Assembly (NCBI GenBank): GCA_963816795.1
Contig: CAWFLT010000011.1
Span: forward strand, 204,804 to 268,803
DNA length: 64,000 nucleotides
DNA from: CAWFLT01 sp963816795
GTDB lineage: Bacteria > Acidobacteriota > Vicinamibacteria > Vicinamibacterales > SCN-69-37
Reading direction: 5' to 3'
A program made the translations under genes and the position numbers. A model generated the notes under the pieces. It was given only the letters and a program-made list of their open reading frames with translations. It did not search any database and was not told the DNA's origin. Positions 48,477 to 58,314 of the stretch are shown piece after piece (position 1 is the first letter of the stretch; each line of letters starts with the position of its first letter).

Positions 48477-48985
48477 TGCTGCGCCCGATCGTCCGCTACC
48501 CGGCTCCGTCGCTCGCCGGGCGGGCCGCCGACGTCACGACGTTCGACGCTGAGCTCAGCCGCCTCATCGACGACATGATCGACACGATGTACGCCGCACC
48601 GGGCATCGGGCTGGCCGCCCCGCAGGTCGGCGTGCCGCTGCGCGTGTGCGTCATCGACTTGAGTGTCGGCCGCCGCGGCGGTGAGGTGCACGAACTGGTC
48701 AACCCGGAATTCCTCGCCCGCGACGGCATGCAACTCGAGGAAGAGGGCTGCCTGAGCCTGCCCGGATTCAACGCGACCGTGGCGCGCCCGGCGACGGCGA
48801 CGATCCGCGCCCTTGATCGGCACGGCGTCTCTCGAGAGATTGTGGGCACCGGCCTGCTCGCCCGCGCGTTCCAGCACGAGGTCGATCACCTCGACGGCAC
48901 CCTGTTTCTCGATCGGCTGCGCGGTATCAAGCGCGACGTGATCGCGCGCAAGATTCGCAAACTGCAGCGCGCCGGGAAGTGGTGA
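48476..48985 (+). CDS. def: Peptide deformylase
   Basis: It removes formyl from new proteins. The 169-residue enzyme has all three motifs: GIGLAAPQVG, EEGCLSLPG (metal Cys) and QHEVDHLDG (HEXXH-type metal site). It is followed at once by fmt, the usual pairing, with a TGATG junction. Confidence 0.97.
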   Translation: MLRPIVRYPAPSLAGRAADVTTFDAELSRLIDDMIDTMYAAPGIGLAAPQVGVPLRVCVIDLSVGRRGGEVHELVNPEFLARDGMQLEEEGCLSLPGFNATVARPATATIRALDRHGVSREIVGTGLLARAFQHEVDHLDGTLFLDRLRGIKRDVIARKIRKLQRAGKW

Positions 48986-49944
48986 TGCCGCTGCGGCTGC
49001 TCTACTTCGGCACGCCGGCATTCGCGGTGCCGACGCTTGCCGCGCTGGCACGCTCACCCCATCAAGTTGTCGGCGTGATCACGCAGCCGGACCGGCCTCG
49101 TGGCCGCGGCCACAAGGTCGTGCCGGAGGCGGTCAAGCTGGCCGCCATCGACTACGAACTGCCCGTCTTCCAGCCGACGCGGTTGAAAGATCCCGCACTC
49201 CTCGACGCGCTTCGCGCCGTCGAGCCGGACCTCGGCGTCGTCGCCGCCTACGGACGGATTCTGCCCGCCGAGATTCTCTCGCTGCCGCGCCTCGGACTCA
49301 TCAACGTCCATGCGTCGCTGCTGCCTCGCTGGCGTGGCGCCGCACCGATCCACCGGGCCATTCTCGAGGGCGACGAGACGACCGGCGTGACGATCATGCG
49401 TGTCGTGCAGGCGCTCGACGCCGGTCCGATGCTGGCGGTGGTGCCGGTCACGATCGAGCCGGCCGAAACGAGCGTCGACCTCGAGCGCCGCCTCGCCGTG
49501 GCCGGCGCAGGCGCCGCGCTCGAGACCGTCAATCGCCTGGCACACGGCCTCGTCACCGAAACGCCGCAGGATGACGCGATGGCGACGTATGCGCGCAGGC
49601 TGGAACGGCGCGACGGCCAGATCGACTGGACGCGGCCGGCGACGGCGCTTCACAACCAGATCCGCGGCCTCCACCCGTGGCCGCTGGCGGCAGCGATGCT
49701 GCGTGGGAAGCGCGTCCTGTTCATCCGCGCAGAGGTAAACGCGACGGCGACGAGGCCGGCCGATCCCGGCACGATCGTCGAGGTGGCGGCCGACGCGCTA
49801 GTCGTGGCGACGGGCGACGGCGCCTTGCGCGTACTGGACATTCAGCCAGAGGGACGACCCGCGATGCCGGTTCGCGCCTTCCTCAGTGGCCACCAGATCG
49901 CGCCCGGCGACGTGTTTGCCCCGGTGCCGCTCGCGGTGCCATGA
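48985..49944 (+). CDS. fmt: Methionyl-tRNA formyltransferase
   Basis: It formylates initiator Met-tRNA. The 319-residue protein has YFGTPAFAVPTLAAL, the catalytic region INVHASLLPRWRGAAPI with the His, and the C-terminal OB domain (QIDWTRPATALHNQIRGLHPWP). I chose the ATG that overlaps the def stop; two GTG codons just upstream are possible but lie inside def. Its stop overlaps rsmB (ATGA). Confidence 0.96.
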   Translation: MPLRLLYFGTPAFAVPTLAALARSPHQVVGVITQPDRPRGRGHKVVPEAVKLAAIDYELPVFQPTRLKDPALLDALRAVEPDLGVVAAYGRILPAEILSLPRLGLINVHASLLPRWRGAAPIHRAILEGDETTGVTIMRVVQALDAGPMLAVVPVTIEPAETSVDLERRLAVAGAGAALETVNRLAHGLVTETPQDDAMATYARRLERRDGQIDWTRPATALHNQIRGLHPWPLAAAMLRGKRVLFIRAEVNATATRPADPGTIVEVAADALVVATGDGALRVLDIQPEGRPAMPVRAFLSGHQIAPGDVFAPVPLAVP

Positions 49945-51290
49945 GCGCCGCGCGTCTCGCCGCCACCCGCGCCCTGGTCGCCGTCGAGCGCGGTCGGACG
50001 ACGCTCTCGGCTGAAGTCGAGCACGCCCGCGCCGACCTCGACACGCGGGATCGCGCGTTCCTGCTCGAGCTGGTCGCCGGCACATTGCGCTGGCAGGCCG
50101 AGCTCGACGCGTGCCTGCAGTCAGTCTCACGGCAACCGATCGGGGCACTGGACGAAGGCGTCCGCGCCACTCTGCGGGCCGCCGCGTACCAGCTTCGCCA
50201 CCTCGACCGCGTGCCGGTGCATGCCGTGGTGCACGAGTCGGTCGAAGTGGTGCGTGCGGTGGGCGCGCCGCGCGCCGCCGGCTTCGTCAACGCCGTGCTG
50301 CGATCGCTCGTCCGCCGCCCGAACGTCCGCCTGCCGCCACGGCCCGCCCCGACCAGCGACCGCAACGACCTGTTGAAGTACCTGAGCGTCACCCTCTCGC
50401 ACCCGGAATGGCTCGCCGACCGGTGGCTTGCGCGCTACGGATTCGAGGCCGCGGAGCGATGGTGCCAGTTCAACAACGAGCCGCCGCAGCTCATCGTTCG
50501 TGCGGCCGACCGCCGTACCGGACCGGCGCTGATCGAAAGCCTGCGGGCAGCCGGCGTCGAGGCCGCGCCTGCGGCCCATGTCGAGGGTGCGGCACGCCTG
50601 CCCGCCGGCGCCCTCGGCCGTCTCGGCGACGAGTGGCGCGACGCGCTCGTCGTGCAGGAAGAGGCGTCGCAGCTCGTGGCGCACGCGGCCCGGGCGCGGC
50701 CGGGCGACCGGGTCCTGGACGTGTGCGCCGCGCCTGGCGGCAAGACGGCCATCCTGGCGGCGGAGATGGACGGCCGGGGCCTGCTCGTAGCCAGTGACCA
50801 GCGCCGCCCTCGCGTGGCGCTTCTCACGGCCACGCTTCGCCGCCTCGGGGTGAGAGCGGCGGTGCTCGCGGTCGACGCGACCGCACCGCTGCCATTCGGG
50901 CCGGTGTTCGACGCCGTCCTGCTCGACGCGCCCTGCTCGGGCCTGGGCGTTTTGCGCCGGGATCCGGACCTGAAGTGGTCCCGCCGGCTCGAGGATCTCG
51001 CCGGCTTTGCCGCCGCCCAGACGAAGATGCTCGACGCCGCCGCGCGGGTCGTGCGGCCGGGCGGACGGCTCACTTACGCGACCTGTTCGAGCGAGCCAGA
51101 GGAGAACGAGCTCGTCGTCGACGCGTTCGTTGCGCGGCATCCGGAATTCACCCGGGTACCGGTCGAGTTCGGTGGCGCCGTTCGCGACGCCGCCGTCCTC
51201 CGGAATCAGGCCGGATTTCTGCAGACGACGCCCTTCGAGCACGGCCTCGACGCCTTCTTTGCCGCGACGCTGGAGCACAAGCCGCTGTAG
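49941..51290 (+). CDS. rsmB: 16S rRNA (cytosine967-C5)-methyltransferase
   Basis: A 449-residue enzyme with an N-terminal NusB-like domain (about 1-130, RDRAFLLELVAGTLRWQAELD) and a SAM methyltransferase domain: VCAAPGGKTAILA, the catalytic DAPCSGLGVLRRDPDLKW and TYATCSSEPEENE with the second Cys. fmt-rsmB is a conserved adjacency. Confidence 0.95.
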   Translation: MSAARLAATRALVAVERGRTTLSAEVEHARADLDTRDRAFLLELVAGTLRWQAELDACLQSVSRQPIGALDEGVRATLRAAAYQLRHLDRVPVHAVVHESVEVVRAVGAPRAAGFVNAVLRSLVRRPNVRLPPRPAPTSDRNDLLKYLSVTLSHPEWLADRWLARYGFEAAERWCQFNNEPPQLIVRAADRRTGPALIESLRAAGVEAAPAAHVEGAARLPAGALGRLGDEWRDALVVQEEASQLVAHAARARPGDRVLDVCAAPGGKTAILAAEMDGRGLLVASDQRRPRVALLTATLRRLGVRAAVLAVDATAPLPFGPVFDAVLLDAPCSGLGVLRRDPDLKWSRRLEDLAGFAAAQTKMLDAAARVVRPGGRLTYATCSSEPEENELVVDAFVARHPEFTRVPVEFGGAVRDAAVLRNQAGFLQTTPFEHGLDAFFAATLEHKPL

Positions 51291-51307
51291 TACACTTCCA
51301 AGGCCTG

Positions 51308-52051
51308 ATGCGCTTCGATTTGAAGGCCCGCCCAGTGCGCAGACGCGTCTGGAACGCCGGCCGGTTCTTCCTGCTTGCCGCCGCGCTCGGAATCACGTTT
51401 GGCGTCTTCTTCCTCGCCGCGTTGCGAGTGGCAACGCGTGCGCGCGAGGTGAAGGTGCCCGATCTGCGGGGCGTGTCCGTCGCCCAGGCCACCACCGCGC
51501 TGGCCCAGATCGGGCTTGCGCTTCGCGTCGACGAGGTGAAGCGGCCCGATCCGAAAGTGCCGGCCGATCATGTTCTGACCCAGGAGCCTGAGCCCGGCGT
51601 CGTCATGCGCCGTCAGCGGTCGGTACGCGTGCGCGTGAGCGACGGTCAACGCGATCCGATCGTGCCGAACGTCGTCGACCTCCCGGAGCGCACGGCCGAG
51701 ATCACGCTCACCGGCGAGAACATCGGCATCGCCTCTCGCGCCGAGATTCTGACGCCCGACTACGATCAGGGCGCCGTGGTGGCCCAGGATCCGTCGTCCA
51801 AGCGGCGCGGCGCGACAGTCGCGCTGCTGGTCAATCGCGGCGACAAGAGCGCCAGCTACGTCATGCCCGATCTGATCGGCACGGTCGGCATCCGCACGGT
51901 CGACGTGCTCCGCGCGCAGGGCTTCCGCGTCGCCGTGTCGAGTGAGGTGTCGTATCCCGGCATCCCGGCCGGCGTCGTCGTCCGTCAGGTGCCGCAGGCC
52001 GGCTACCAGGTGATGCCGTACGAGGCGATCACCCTCGAGGTCTCGCGATGA
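51308..52051 (+). CDS. Membrane-anchored PASTA-domain protein
   Basis: A 247-residue protein with a cytoplasmic basic head, one transmembrane helix (FFLLAAALGITFGVFFLAAL, about 21-40) and three PASTA domains: VKVPDLRGVSVAQATTALAQ, IVPNVVDLPERTAEITLTGE and VMPDLIGTVGIRTVDVLRAQ (key residues P-x-(V/L)-x-G...A). No kinase domain is attached. PASTA modules bind peptidoglycan or beta-lactams. It sits between rsmB and rpe, overlapping rpe by 4 bp. Confidence 0.9.
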   Translation: MRFDLKARPVRRRVWNAGRFFLLAAALGITFGVFFLAALRVATRAREVKVPDLRGVSVAQATTALAQIGLALRVDEVKRPDPKVPADHVLTQEPEPGVVMRRQRSVRVRVSDGQRDPIVPNVVDLPERTAEITLTGENIGIASRAEILTPDYDQGAVVAQDPSSKRRGATVALLVNRGDKSASYVMPDLIGTVGIRTVDVLRAQGFRVAVSSEVSYPGIPAGVVVRQVPQAGYQVMPYEAITLEVSR

Positions 52052-52713
52052 CGGTGCGCATCGCGCCGTCGATTCTTTCGGCCGATTTCGCGCGGCTGGC
52101 CGAAGACGTCGCCCGCGTCGAGTCTGGCGGCGCCGACTTGATTCACGTCGACGTCATGGACGGGCACTTCGTGCCGAACATCACGATCGGCGTGCCGGTG
52201 GTCGCGGCGCTGAAGCGCGTCGCCCGTGTCCCGCTCGACGTGCATCTGATGATCAGCGAACCCGATCGCTATCTCGACGCGTTCGCCGACGCCGGCGCCT
52301 CGAGCCTGATCGTGCACGCTGAAGTCCTGCCGCATCTGCAGCGGACGCTGACCCGCATTCGCCAGCTCGGGCTTCGCGCCGGCGTGGCGATCAATCCGAG
52401 CACGTCGCTCGACGCGATCGGCGAGGTGATCGGAGACTTCGACATCCTGCTGGTGATGTCGGTCAATCCGGGATTCGGTGGGCAGCAGTTCCTCCCACGC
52501 AGCATCGACAAAGTCGTCGCGGCCCGGGCCCTCTTGACGAGCCGCGGCAACGCGGCCGACATCGAAGTCGATGGCGGAGTCGATCAGACCAACGCGACGC
52601 CACTCGTCCAGGCCGGTGCGACCATTCTGGTGGCCGGCGCCTCCATTTTCGCCACTCCCGACCCGGCCAGTGCGGCCCATGCGCTGCGCGCCGCCGCGCT
52701 CGCGACCAGGTGA
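52048..52713 (+). CDS. rpe: Ribulose-phosphate 3-epimerase
   Basis: It interconverts ribulose 5-phosphate and xylulose 5-phosphate. The 221-residue TIM barrel has IAPSILSADFARLAED, LIHVDVMDGHFVPNITIG with metal ligands, DVHLMI, VMSVNPGFGGQQF and EVDGGVDQTNA. Length is typical. Confidence 0.97.
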   Translation: MTVRIAPSILSADFARLAEDVARVESGGADLIHVDVMDGHFVPNITIGVPVVAALKRVARVPLDVHLMISEPDRYLDAFADAGASSLIVHAEVLPHLQRTLTRIRQLGLRAGVAINPSTSLDAIGEVIGDFDILLVMSVNPGFGGQQFLPRSIDKVVAARALLTSRGNAADIEVDGGVDQTNATPLVQAGATILVAGASIFATPDPASAAHALRAAALATR

Positions 52714-52720
52714 CCCTGCG

Positions 52721-53116
52721 ATGCCGACGTCGGTAACGTCGTTGCGCGTGAGGTACGCCGAAACCGATCGGATGGGGGTCGTGTACTACGCGAACTATTT
52801 CGTCTGGTTCGAGGTGGCGCGCACGGAGCTGCTGCGCACGCTCGGCTGGACCTACCGTGAAATGGAAGAGAGCGGCGTCATGCTCCCCGTGATCGACGCG
52901 CACTGCGAGTACCGGCGGCCGGCGCGCTATGACGACGAAGTCGAAGTCCGGACGACGGGCCACCTGGCATCGGCCGTCCGCATGACATTCGACTACGAGG
53001 TCGTCGTCAACGGCCAGCCGGACGTCGTCGCCACCGGCCGGACGATGCACGCGGCGACGGACCGTGACGGGCGGCCCTGCCGCCTGCCGGCACGAGTACG
53101 GGAGGCGTTTGTATGA
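52721..53116 (+). CDS. Acyl-CoA thioesterase, YbgC/4-hydroxybenzoyl-CoA type
   Basis: A 131-residue hotdog-fold thioesterase. RYAETDRMGVVYYANYFVWFE contains the catalytic Asp and the YxNYxxxFE pattern (key residues Asp, Tyr, Asn, Glu). MLPVIDAHCEYRRPARYDD is also typical. The ATG at MPTSVTSLRV lies 7 bp after rpe; longer frames overlap rpe. It overlaps the next gene by 4 bp. Confidence 0.9.
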   Translation: MPTSVTSLRVRYAETDRMGVVYYANYFVWFEVARTELLRTLGWTYREMEESGVMLPVIDAHCEYRRPARYDDEVEVRTTGHLASAVRMTFDYEVVVNGQPDVVATGRTMHAATDRDGRPCRLPARVREAFV

Positions 53117-54072
53117 AAGCTCTGGTCACCGGCGCGGCCGGGTTCATCGGCTCGCACCTGATTCCGCGACTGCTCGACAGCGGCGCCGAGGTCGTCGGGA
53201 TCGACTGTTTCACCGACTACTACGCGCGCAGCGTCAAGGAGCGCAATCTCGAGCCGCTCCTGGCTCGGCCGGCGTTCCGGTTCGTCGAGGACATGATCCA
53301 GACCGCGCCGCTCGATGCGCTGCTCGACGGCGTGACGACGGTGTTTCACCTGGCGGCGCAGGCGGGTGTGCGCAAGAGCTGGGGCGAGGACTTTCGCGTC
53401 TACACCACGCACAACGTCGATGCGACGCAGCGGCTGCTCGAGGCGGTGAAGGACCGCCGCCTCCACCGCTTCGTCTATGCGTCGAGCTCATCGGTGTACG
53501 GAGATGTCGCCACGATCCCGATGCGCGAAGACTCGTACCTGCAGCCCGTCTCCCCTTACGGCGTGACGAAGCTCGCCGCCGAGCACTTGTGCCACCTCTA
53601 TCACGTCAATTACGGGCTGCCCGCGGTGTCGTTGCGCTACTTCACGGTCTACGGACCGCGCCAGCGGCCGGACATGGCGTTTCACCGCTTCATCCGGGCC
53701 GCGCTCGCCGGCCAGCCGATCACGCTCTATGGCGACGGCGAACAGACGCGCGACTTCACGTTCGCCGGCGACATCGCGGCGGCGACGATGGCGGCGGGCG
53801 ACCGCGGCCGGCCAGGCGCCGTCTATAACATCGGAGGCGGGAGCCGGGTGTCGATCAACGAGGTGCTGCACCTGATCGGCCGCCTGACCGGCAAGCCGCT
53901 CGAGATTCGGCGCGAAACGACGCAAAAGGGCGACATGCGCGATACGTTCGCCGATACGTCCCGGGCCCGGGCCGACCTCGGGTTCGCGCCAACGCATACA
54001 CTTGAGGAAGGGCTCGCCGCCGAATGTGACTGGCTGGCGGGGCTCCAGACCGTGCCTTCAGGAGACCGATGA
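53113..54072 (+). CDS. NAD-dependent nucleotide-sugar epimerase/dehydratase
   Basis: A 319-residue extended SDR. GAAGFIGSHL binds NAD; YASSSSVYG and SPYGVTKLAAEHL give the Ser/Tyr/Lys catalytic set; RYFTVYGPRQRPDMAFHRF is typical of UDP-glucuronate 4-epimerase-like enzymes. Likely role is making a UDP-sugar for surface polysaccharide. The exact substrate cannot be read. Confidence 0.88.
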   Translation: MKALVTGAAGFIGSHLIPRLLDSGAEVVGIDCFTDYYARSVKERNLEPLLARPAFRFVEDMIQTAPLDALLDGVTTVFHLAAQAGVRKSWGEDFRVYTTHNVDATQRLLEAVKDRRLHRFVYASSSSVYGDVATIPMREDSYLQPVSPYGVTKLAAEHLCHLYHVNYGLPAVSLRYFTVYGPRQRPDMAFHRFIRAALAGQPITLYGDGEQTRDFTFAGDIAAATMAAGDRGRPGAVYNIGGGSRVSINEVLHLIGRLTGKPLEIRRETTQKGDMRDTFADTSRARADLGFAPTHTLEEGLAAECDWLAGLQTVPSGDR

Positions 54073-54899
54073 TCGACAGGCTTTCCCACAGACGTCACGC
54101 CGCACGCCTCGTGATCGCGGCGTGTCTTTTCGCGACGATCGCCGCCTGCGGCAAGAAACCGCCGCTGCCCCTGCCGGGCGCGATGGACGCCGACAAGTTT
54201 CTGTTCGAGCGCGGACAAGAAGAGCTCAAAGAGCGGCACTGGCTCTCAGCCCGCGAGTATTTCCGCCGCCTGTTCGACACCTACCCGAGGAGCCCGTACC
54301 GGACGCAGTCCAAGCTCGGCATCGGCGATGCGTACCTCGGCGAGGGCCGCCTGGATTCCCTGATTCTCGCGGCCAACGAGTTTCGTGAGTTCCTGCAGTT
54401 CTTCCCCGTGGATCCCCGGGCGGACTATGCGCAGTATCGGCTCGGCCTGGCGCTGATGAAGCAGATGTTGGGACCGGAGCGCGATCAGACCGCCACCAAA
54501 GAAGCGCTGGTCGAGTTCACGAAGTTCCAGGAGATCTATCCCAAGAGCACCTACCGGCCGGACGTCGACAAGCTCTATCGTGAAACGCGAGACCGGCTTT
54601 CGGACAGCGAGTTCCTGGTCGGGCAGTTCTACTATCGGATCAAGCTCTATGGCGGCGCGATCGCGCGACTGCAGAATCTGCTGATCGAAGATCCGGCCTA
54701 CACGCGGAAAGATCAAGCCTACTTTCTCCTCGGTGAGATCCACTTCAAGGCGAGCCTCATCGATCAGGCCCTGCCCTACTACGAGCGGCTGCTCGCCGAA
54801 TTCCCTTCCAGCAAGCGCGCCGAAGAGACCAAGAAGCGGCTGGCCGAGATCAAGATCAAGCCCAAGCAGAGCGGCGGTCAGGCCGACATCAAGCGCTGA
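54069..54899 (+). CDS. bamD: Outer-membrane assembly lipoprotein BamD
   Basis: A 276-residue TPR lipoprotein of the BAM complex. The signal sequence ends in a lipobox (FATIAACGKK, lipidated Cys28). TPR-type repeats follow, including HWLSAREYFRRLFDTYPRSPYRTQSKLGIGDAY (key YPxSPY) and LNAANEF-like LAANEFREFLQFFPVDPRADYAQYRLG. The YPRSPY pattern is characteristic. It shows the cell has an outer membrane. It overlaps the epimerase gene by 4 bp and the convergent pgsA by 11 bp. Confidence 0.9.
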   Translation: MIDRLSHRRHAARLVIAACLFATIAACGKKPPLPLPGAMDADKFLFERGQEELKERHWLSAREYFRRLFDTYPRSPYRTQSKLGIGDAYLGEGRLDSLILAANEFREFLQFFPVDPRADYAQYRLGLALMKQMLGPERDQTATKEALVEFTKFQEIYPKSTYRPDVDKLYRETRDRLSDSEFLVGQFYYRIKLYGGAIARLQNLLIEDPAYTRKDQAYFLLGEIHFKASLIDQALPYYERLLAEFPSSKRAEETKKRLAEIKIKPKQSGGQADIKR

Positions 54900-55521
54900 T
54901 TCGATTACGCGGGCGCTCGGCGTCCGGTTTCGGCACGGCGACCGGGCCGGTGGACGCGGGCTCGGGGCGAACCGCCAGAATCGCGTTGATCCGCCGCGAG
55001 TAGTCCACGGCCGAGACGAGCGCGGCGACGGTGGCGATCCAGAGCGCCACCTGACCGAGGATGAAGAAGTCGCGCATGTGGCCGCGGCCGAGAATCAGGA
55101 TCAGGATGGCGCCGACCTGGGCGACGAGTTTGACCTTGCCCAGCGGCGATGCCGGCAGCGCGTGCCCGCGGGCGTGCGCCATGCTCCGGAGCACGGTCAC
55201 CGCGAACTCCCGGAACAGGATGACGACCACCATCCAGGCCGGCGCCAGCTCGAGATAGACGAGCGAGACCAGCGCCGCGGTGACGAGCAGCTTGTCGGCC
55301 AGCGGATCCATCCACTGCCCGAATCCGGTGACCTGCTTCCGGCGTCTGGCAAGGTAGCCGTCCAGCCAATCGGTCAGCGACGCGACGCCAAAGATGATGG
55401 CGCCGAGCAATTCTTTGCCCATCCCGAAGAGCTCGATGTCCTTCGGATTCGTCAGCAGGACAACGACGAGCAGCGGGACCAGAAAGATTCGCCCGATCGT
55501 GATCGCGTTCGGAAGATTCAC
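54889..55521 (-). CDS. pgsA: CDP-diacylglycerol-glycerol-3-phosphate 3-phosphatidyltransferase
   Basis: An integral membrane enzyme making phosphatidylglycerol phosphate. The 210-residue protein has the CDP-alcohol phosphotransferase motif D-G-x2-A-R-x8-G-x3-D-x3-D in DWLDGYLARRRK and GFGQWMDPLADK, plus several transmembrane segments. The start MNLPNAITIGRIFLVP is typical. Confidence 0.95.
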   Translation of the reverse strand: MNLPNAITIGRIFLVPLLVVVLLTNPKDIELFGMGKELLGAIIFGVASLTDWLDGYLARRRKQVTGFGQWMDPLADKLLVTAALVSLVYLELAPAWMVVVILFREFAVTVLRSMAHARGHALPASPLGKVKLVAQVGAILILILGRGHMRDFFILGQVALWIATVAALVSAVDYSRRINAILAVRPEPASTGPVAVPKPDAERPRNRISA

Positions 55522-55622
55522 GGCACCCGTGTTTATTCTACGGCAAGCAGGCCGAGGCGTGGCGGCGCGAAGCTGGCCGCGCTGGCCAGCCGAGCGCTTG
55601 CATAAGATAGATCCGTGCGGCT

Positions 55623-56766
55623 ATGAAAGCGATTCTCCTGGCCGGAGGCAAGGGCACGCGGCTTCGGCCGCTGACGCTCAACACCCCGAAGCCCATCGTT
55701 CCGATCTTCGACCGTCCGTTTCTGCAATACCAGATTGATCTGCTGCGGCAGGTCCCCGAAATCGACGAGATCATTCTCAGCCTGAGCTATCAGCCTCGGC
55801 GGATCGAGGAAGTCTTCGGCGACGGCAGCGATCTCGGCATCCACCTGCGCTACGTCGTCGAACCGGCGCCGCTCGGCACGGGCGGCGGGATCAAGTTTGC
55901 CGCCGGCCAGACGCGCGGCGAGCCGATCGTCGTGTTCAACGGCGACGTGTTCACCGCGGTCGATCTCGCGCAAGTCATTGCCCTGCATCGTGAGCGGAAG
56001 GCCAAGGCGACGATCGTCCTGACGCCCGGTGGACAATCCCGCCGCCTACGGCCTGGTCGAGACCGACGCCGACGGCAACGTGCTGCGCTTTCTCGAGAAG
56101 CCCTCTCCCGACCAGATCGTGTGCGACACGATCAACGCGGGGATCTACGTGCTCGAACCGGAGACGCTCGACCGGATTCCCGCCGAGACGGCGTTTTCGA
56201 TCGAGCGCGGCTATTTCCCGTCGCTGGTCGAGAACGGCGAGACGTTCGTGGCGCACATCTCCCGCGGTTACTGGCTCGACATCGGCACGCCGGAGAAATA
56301 CGTCCAGGCGCACCACGACATCATGGACGGCCGCTTTTCGGCGGCGCCGTTCATGAACACCGCCGGCCAGGCCGTGATCGGCGCCGACGCGCGGATCGAA
56401 GAGGGGGCGACGATCGAGGCGCCGTGCTTCATCGGCGAGGGCACGGTGGTCAAGGCCGGCGCCCGCGTGGGCGCCTACAGCGTCATCGGCCACCATGGCC
56501 ATCTCGCCGCCGGCGCGGTCGTCGAACGTGCCATCCTGTGGCCGAACACCTGGGTGGACGCCGACGCGCGCCTCACCGGCACGATCGCCGGCCGCCATTG
56601 CCACTTCGGACGCAACGTCGAAATCGGCGCGACGATGTTCGGGGACAAGTCGGTGGTGACGGATTATTCAAAGGCAGGCACGGGCTTTAGGCACTGGGCA
56701 CTAGAAACTAGACTGACGATGAACCGTGCTTCACGCCAAACCAATGCCGTAGTGCCGCAATGCTAG
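55623..56766 (+). CDS. Sugar-phosphate nucleotidyltransferase with left-handed beta-helix tail, one frameshift
   Basis: It makes an NDP-sugar, probably GDP-mannose or similar, from a sugar 1-phosphate. The N terminus MKAILLAGGKGTRLRPLTLN carries the nucleotide loop, with FNGDVF following. The frame shifts at about 56023-56025 (one C too many); the rest (DNPAAYGLVETDADGNVLRF, FLEKPSPDQ, WLDIGTPEKYVQAH) and hexapeptide turns (AVIGADARIEEGATI) are in the next frame. The last 25 codons run into a repeat, so the true end may be different. It is followed by a phosphomannomutase. Confidence 0.88.
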
Positions 56767-56786
56767 TGCCTAGTGCCCAATGCCTA
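56688..56786. repeat. Inverted TAGTGCC-type repeat between the nucleotidyltransferase and mutase
   Basis: TAGGCACTGGGCACTAG (56688-56704) is the reverse complement of CTAGTGCCCAATGCCTA (56770-56786) with one mismatch. The right part continues as TAGTGCC words every 7-10 bp from 56764 to 56792. It affects the last codons of the upstream gene. Confidence 0.75.
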
Positions 56787-56801
56787 GTGCCTGAACTCAA
56801 T

Positions 56802-58158
56802 ATGAACATTTCACCAGCGATCTTCAAAGCGTACGACGTCCGCGGCATTTATCCGACTGAAGTCAACGAGGATGCCGCGCGCGCCATCGGGCGCGCATTT
56901 GTCGCCTACCTCGACGCGAAGCGGATCGCCGTCTCGCACGACATGCGGGTGTCGTCGCCGGCGATGGCGGCGGCGTTCATCGAGGGCGCACGCGCGCAGG
57001 GCGCCGATGTCATCGACTACGGGCTCGCGGCGACCGACATGATGTACTTCGCGGTCGTGCGCGACGAGCTCGACGGCGGCGCGCAGATCACCGCGTCGCA
57101 CAACCCGAAGGAATACAACGGGTTGAAGCTGGTGCGCCGCGAGGCGTTCCCGCTGTCGGGCGACGCCGGCATCGGTGATATCCGCGAGATGATCACGAAC
57201 GGCACGATCCCGGCGCCGAACCGGCCGCCAGGCGGGCTCGAGCGCCGCTCGCTGCTCGACGATTACGTCACGAAGGTCATGTCCTTCATCGATCCGGCGT
57301 CGATCGCGCCCTTCAATGTCGTGCTCGACGCCGGCAGCGGCATGGGTGGGCTGGTGGCGCCGCGCCTGTTCGACCGGCTCCCGTGCAAGACGACGCGCCT
57401 GTGCTTCGAGATTGACGGGACGTTCCCCAATCACGAAGCCAACCCCCTCATCGAGGAGAACCGGCGCGACATCGTCGAGCGCGTCGTTGCCGAGCGCGCC
57501 GATATTGGCATCGCGTGGGACGGCGACGCCGACCGCTGCTTTTTCATCGACGGGACCGGCGAGTTCATCGCCGGGGACTTCATCACGGCGCTCCTGGCGG
57601 AAGCCGCGCTGATCAAGTCGCCTGGAGAGCCGATCATCTACGACGTCCGCGCCAGCTACGCGGTGAAGGACGTCGTCGCCCGGTACAACGGGCACGGCCA
57701 TCATGAACCGCGTCGGCCACGCCTTCATCAAGGCGCGGATGCGGGAGAAGAACGCGGTGTTTGGCGGCGAGGTGACCGGGCACTACTACTTCCGCGACTT
57801 CTACTACGCGGATAACGGGTTCATTCCGGCGCTGCTGATTCTCGAGCTCATGTCGCGCAAGCACAAGACGCTGCGCGATTTGCTGGCGCCGTTCCGGGAG
57901 AAGTACTTCATTTCCGGGGAGATCAACACGCGGGTGCCGGACATGGCCACGGTCGAGGGGAGGCTTGCCGCAGTGGCGGAAGCGTACGCCGGTGGGCACA
58001 CCTACACGCTCGACGGGTTCTCGGCGGAATTCCCGGACTTTCACTTCAACGTGCGCGCGTCCAACACGGAGCCGCTGCTTCGGCTGAACCTCGAGGCGAC
58101 CAGCCAGGCGCTGATGGAACAGAAGCGCGACGAGGTGCTGGGGCTCATCAGGAAATAG
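56802..58158 (+). CDS. Phosphomannomutase/phosphoglucomutase, one frameshift
   Basis: It interconverts sugar 6- and 1-phosphates, feeding the nucleotidyltransferase upstream. Visible are FKAYDVRGIYPTEV, the phosphoserine loop QITASHNPKEYNG, the metal loop IAWDGDADRCFF, and, in the next frame, the sugar-binding GEVTGHYYFRDFYYADNG and the C-terminal phosphate loop VRASNTEPLLRLN. One extra base at about 57691-57694 splits the gene; corrected length is about 451 residues. The ATG at MNISPAIFKAYD is chosen over one inside the repeat. Confidence 0.93.
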
Positions 58159-58205
58159 AATGACTGGCGGCGACACCCGGAGCCGAGCGCGTAGCGCGAG
58201 GATGC

Positions 58206-58227
58206 CGGCCCGAGCGCGGGGGTGGGC
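58206..58227. repeat. GC-rich repeat core (partial copy)
   Basis: GGCCCGAGCGCGGGGGTGGG matches the inverse of the right arm of the 43331-43433 palindrome. It lies in the 156-bp GC-rich gap before the VWFA gene; no gene is seen in that gap. Confidence 0.6.
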
Positions 58228-58314
58228 CGCCTTCGCGCCGCAGGCGCTTCGGCGAGCTGGGCCGAAGCCCTGGCGGAGGCCAGGCCCCGCGCACCAGGAA
58301 GAAAGGCTGTCGAA

